Assembly: GCA_949126835.1 (NCBI GenBank) | Contig: OX421499.1 | Span: 7,075,026 to 7,139,025 of the forward strand | Direction: 5' to 3' | Source of the DNA: Anisus vortex | Taxonomy: Eukaryota > Mollusca > Gastropoda > Planorbidae | DNA: 64,000 nt | Shown here: piece after piece, positions 63,055 through 64,000 of the stretch | How the letters are laid out: each line of letters begins with the position of its first letter | Numbering within the stretch: position 1 is the first letter of the stretch | Position numbers and translations under genes: made by a program | Notes under the pieces: generated by a model | What the model was told of the DNA's origin: nothing | What the model saw: only the letters and a program-made list of their open reading frames with translations | Databases searched by the model: none

Positions 63055-63065
63055 GTGAGATAATC

Positions 63066-63955
63066 GTATCATCAATACACACACTGACATCAACGTCTTT
63101 TCATTTCTAAATTATGTCATCAATACATGCTGTCACTTATACATCTTGTTATCAGTACATCTTGTCATCAAAACATCTTGCTATCAATACATGTTGTCAT
63201 CAATGAATCTTGTAATGAATTCCTCTTGTCATCAATATATCTTGTCTTCAATACATATTTTCACTCAACAGCATGTTATCAATAACATATGTTATCAATA
63301 CATCTAGTTATCAATACATCTAGTTATCAATACATCTAGTTATCAATACATCTAGTTATCAATACATCTAGTTATCAATACATCTAGTTATCAATACATC
63401 TAGTTATCAATACATCTAGTTATCAATACATCTAATTATCAATACATCAAGTCATCAATACATCTAATTATCAATACATCTAGTTATCAATACATATAGT
63501 TATCAATACATATAGTTAGCAATACATCTAGTTAGCAATACATCTAGTTATCAATACATCTAGTTATCAATACATGGTATCGTCAAACATGTTGTCATCA
63601 ATACACGTTTTCATTCAACATTATGTTATCAATACCATATAATTTTATCAATACATCTAATTATCAATACATCTAGTTATCAATACATCTAGTTATCAAT
63701 ACATCTAGTTATCAATACACCTAATTATCAATACATCTAGTTATCAATACATATAGTTATCAATACATATAGTTATCAATACATATAGTTATCAATACAT
63801 CTAGTTATCAATACATCTAGTTATCAATACATCTAGTTATCAATACATGGTATCGTCAAACATGTTGTCATCAATACACGTTTTCATTCAACATTATGTT
63901 ATCAATACCATATAATTTTATCAATACATCTAATTATCAATACATTTAGTTATCA
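63066..63955. repeat. 16-bp minisatellite with a ~273-bp higher-order duplication
   Basis: Unit atcaatacatctagtt with catata / ctaatt variants. A distinct block ggtatcgtcaaacatgttgt ... accatataattttatcaata occurs at about 63576 and 63849. It follows the exon 37 donor almost directly. Confidence 0.95.
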
Positions 63956-64000
63956 ACATGTTGTCACAAATTTATGATGTCCTAAAAAACTGTATCTCCT

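Noticed and set aside
63066..63955. CRISPR-like array
   Set aside because: 16-bp units without spacers in an animal intron; a plain minisatellite.

Overview
The window is eukaryotic, intron-rich animal DNA. It is AT-rich between short, GC-richer exons, full of microsatellites and minisatellites, and loaded with tRNA-headed SINEs, foldback MITEs, hAT-like elements and LINE remnants. The codon use, the repeat families and the recurrent TTATCTCCCTTT-type motif suggest a mollusc, probably a gastropod snail or slug. That placement is inference; the sequence alone does not prove it.

One protein-coding gene dominates. On the + strand I can assemble 37 consecutive internal exons between 4504 and 63054. 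All have GT-AG borders, all phases match, and together they give one open frame of 1563 complete codons with no stop. The peptide follows the inositol 1,4,5-trisphosphate receptor (IP3R) architecture in order: alpha-helical ARM/RIH region, Lys-rich linker, RIH-associated domain, the conserved segment before the membrane, and the first two transmembrane helices. The N-terminal IP3-binding part must lie left of the window, and the pore and C-terminus right of it. Similarity to the canonical animal IP3R is clear but looks low, so I read it as a divergent member of the IP3R/RyR superfamily.

Layout: 1-4500, upstream intron or flank with a 67-bp tandem repeat, GATA microsatellites, G-runs and an antisense LINE relic. 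4504-21137, exons 1-15 with many intronic minisatellites. 21138-35450, one 14.3-kb intron with MITE fragments, two large minisatellites, LINE and SINE pieces, a TA tract and a 70-bp-arm palindrome. 35451-50966, exons 16-33 with SINEs, MITEs and a decayed partial copy of exon 34. 50967-58125, an intron holding a four-level nest of transposable elements that ends in a Mutator-like element (MULE) with a broken transposase. 58126-63054, exons 34-37, with a 1.5-kb 45-bp minisatellite running up to the acceptor of the first transmembrane exon. 63066-63955, a 16-bp minisatellite.

No functional tRNA, rRNA, CRISPR array, operon or second intact host gene was seen. Most long ORFs in the window are translations of tandem repeats.
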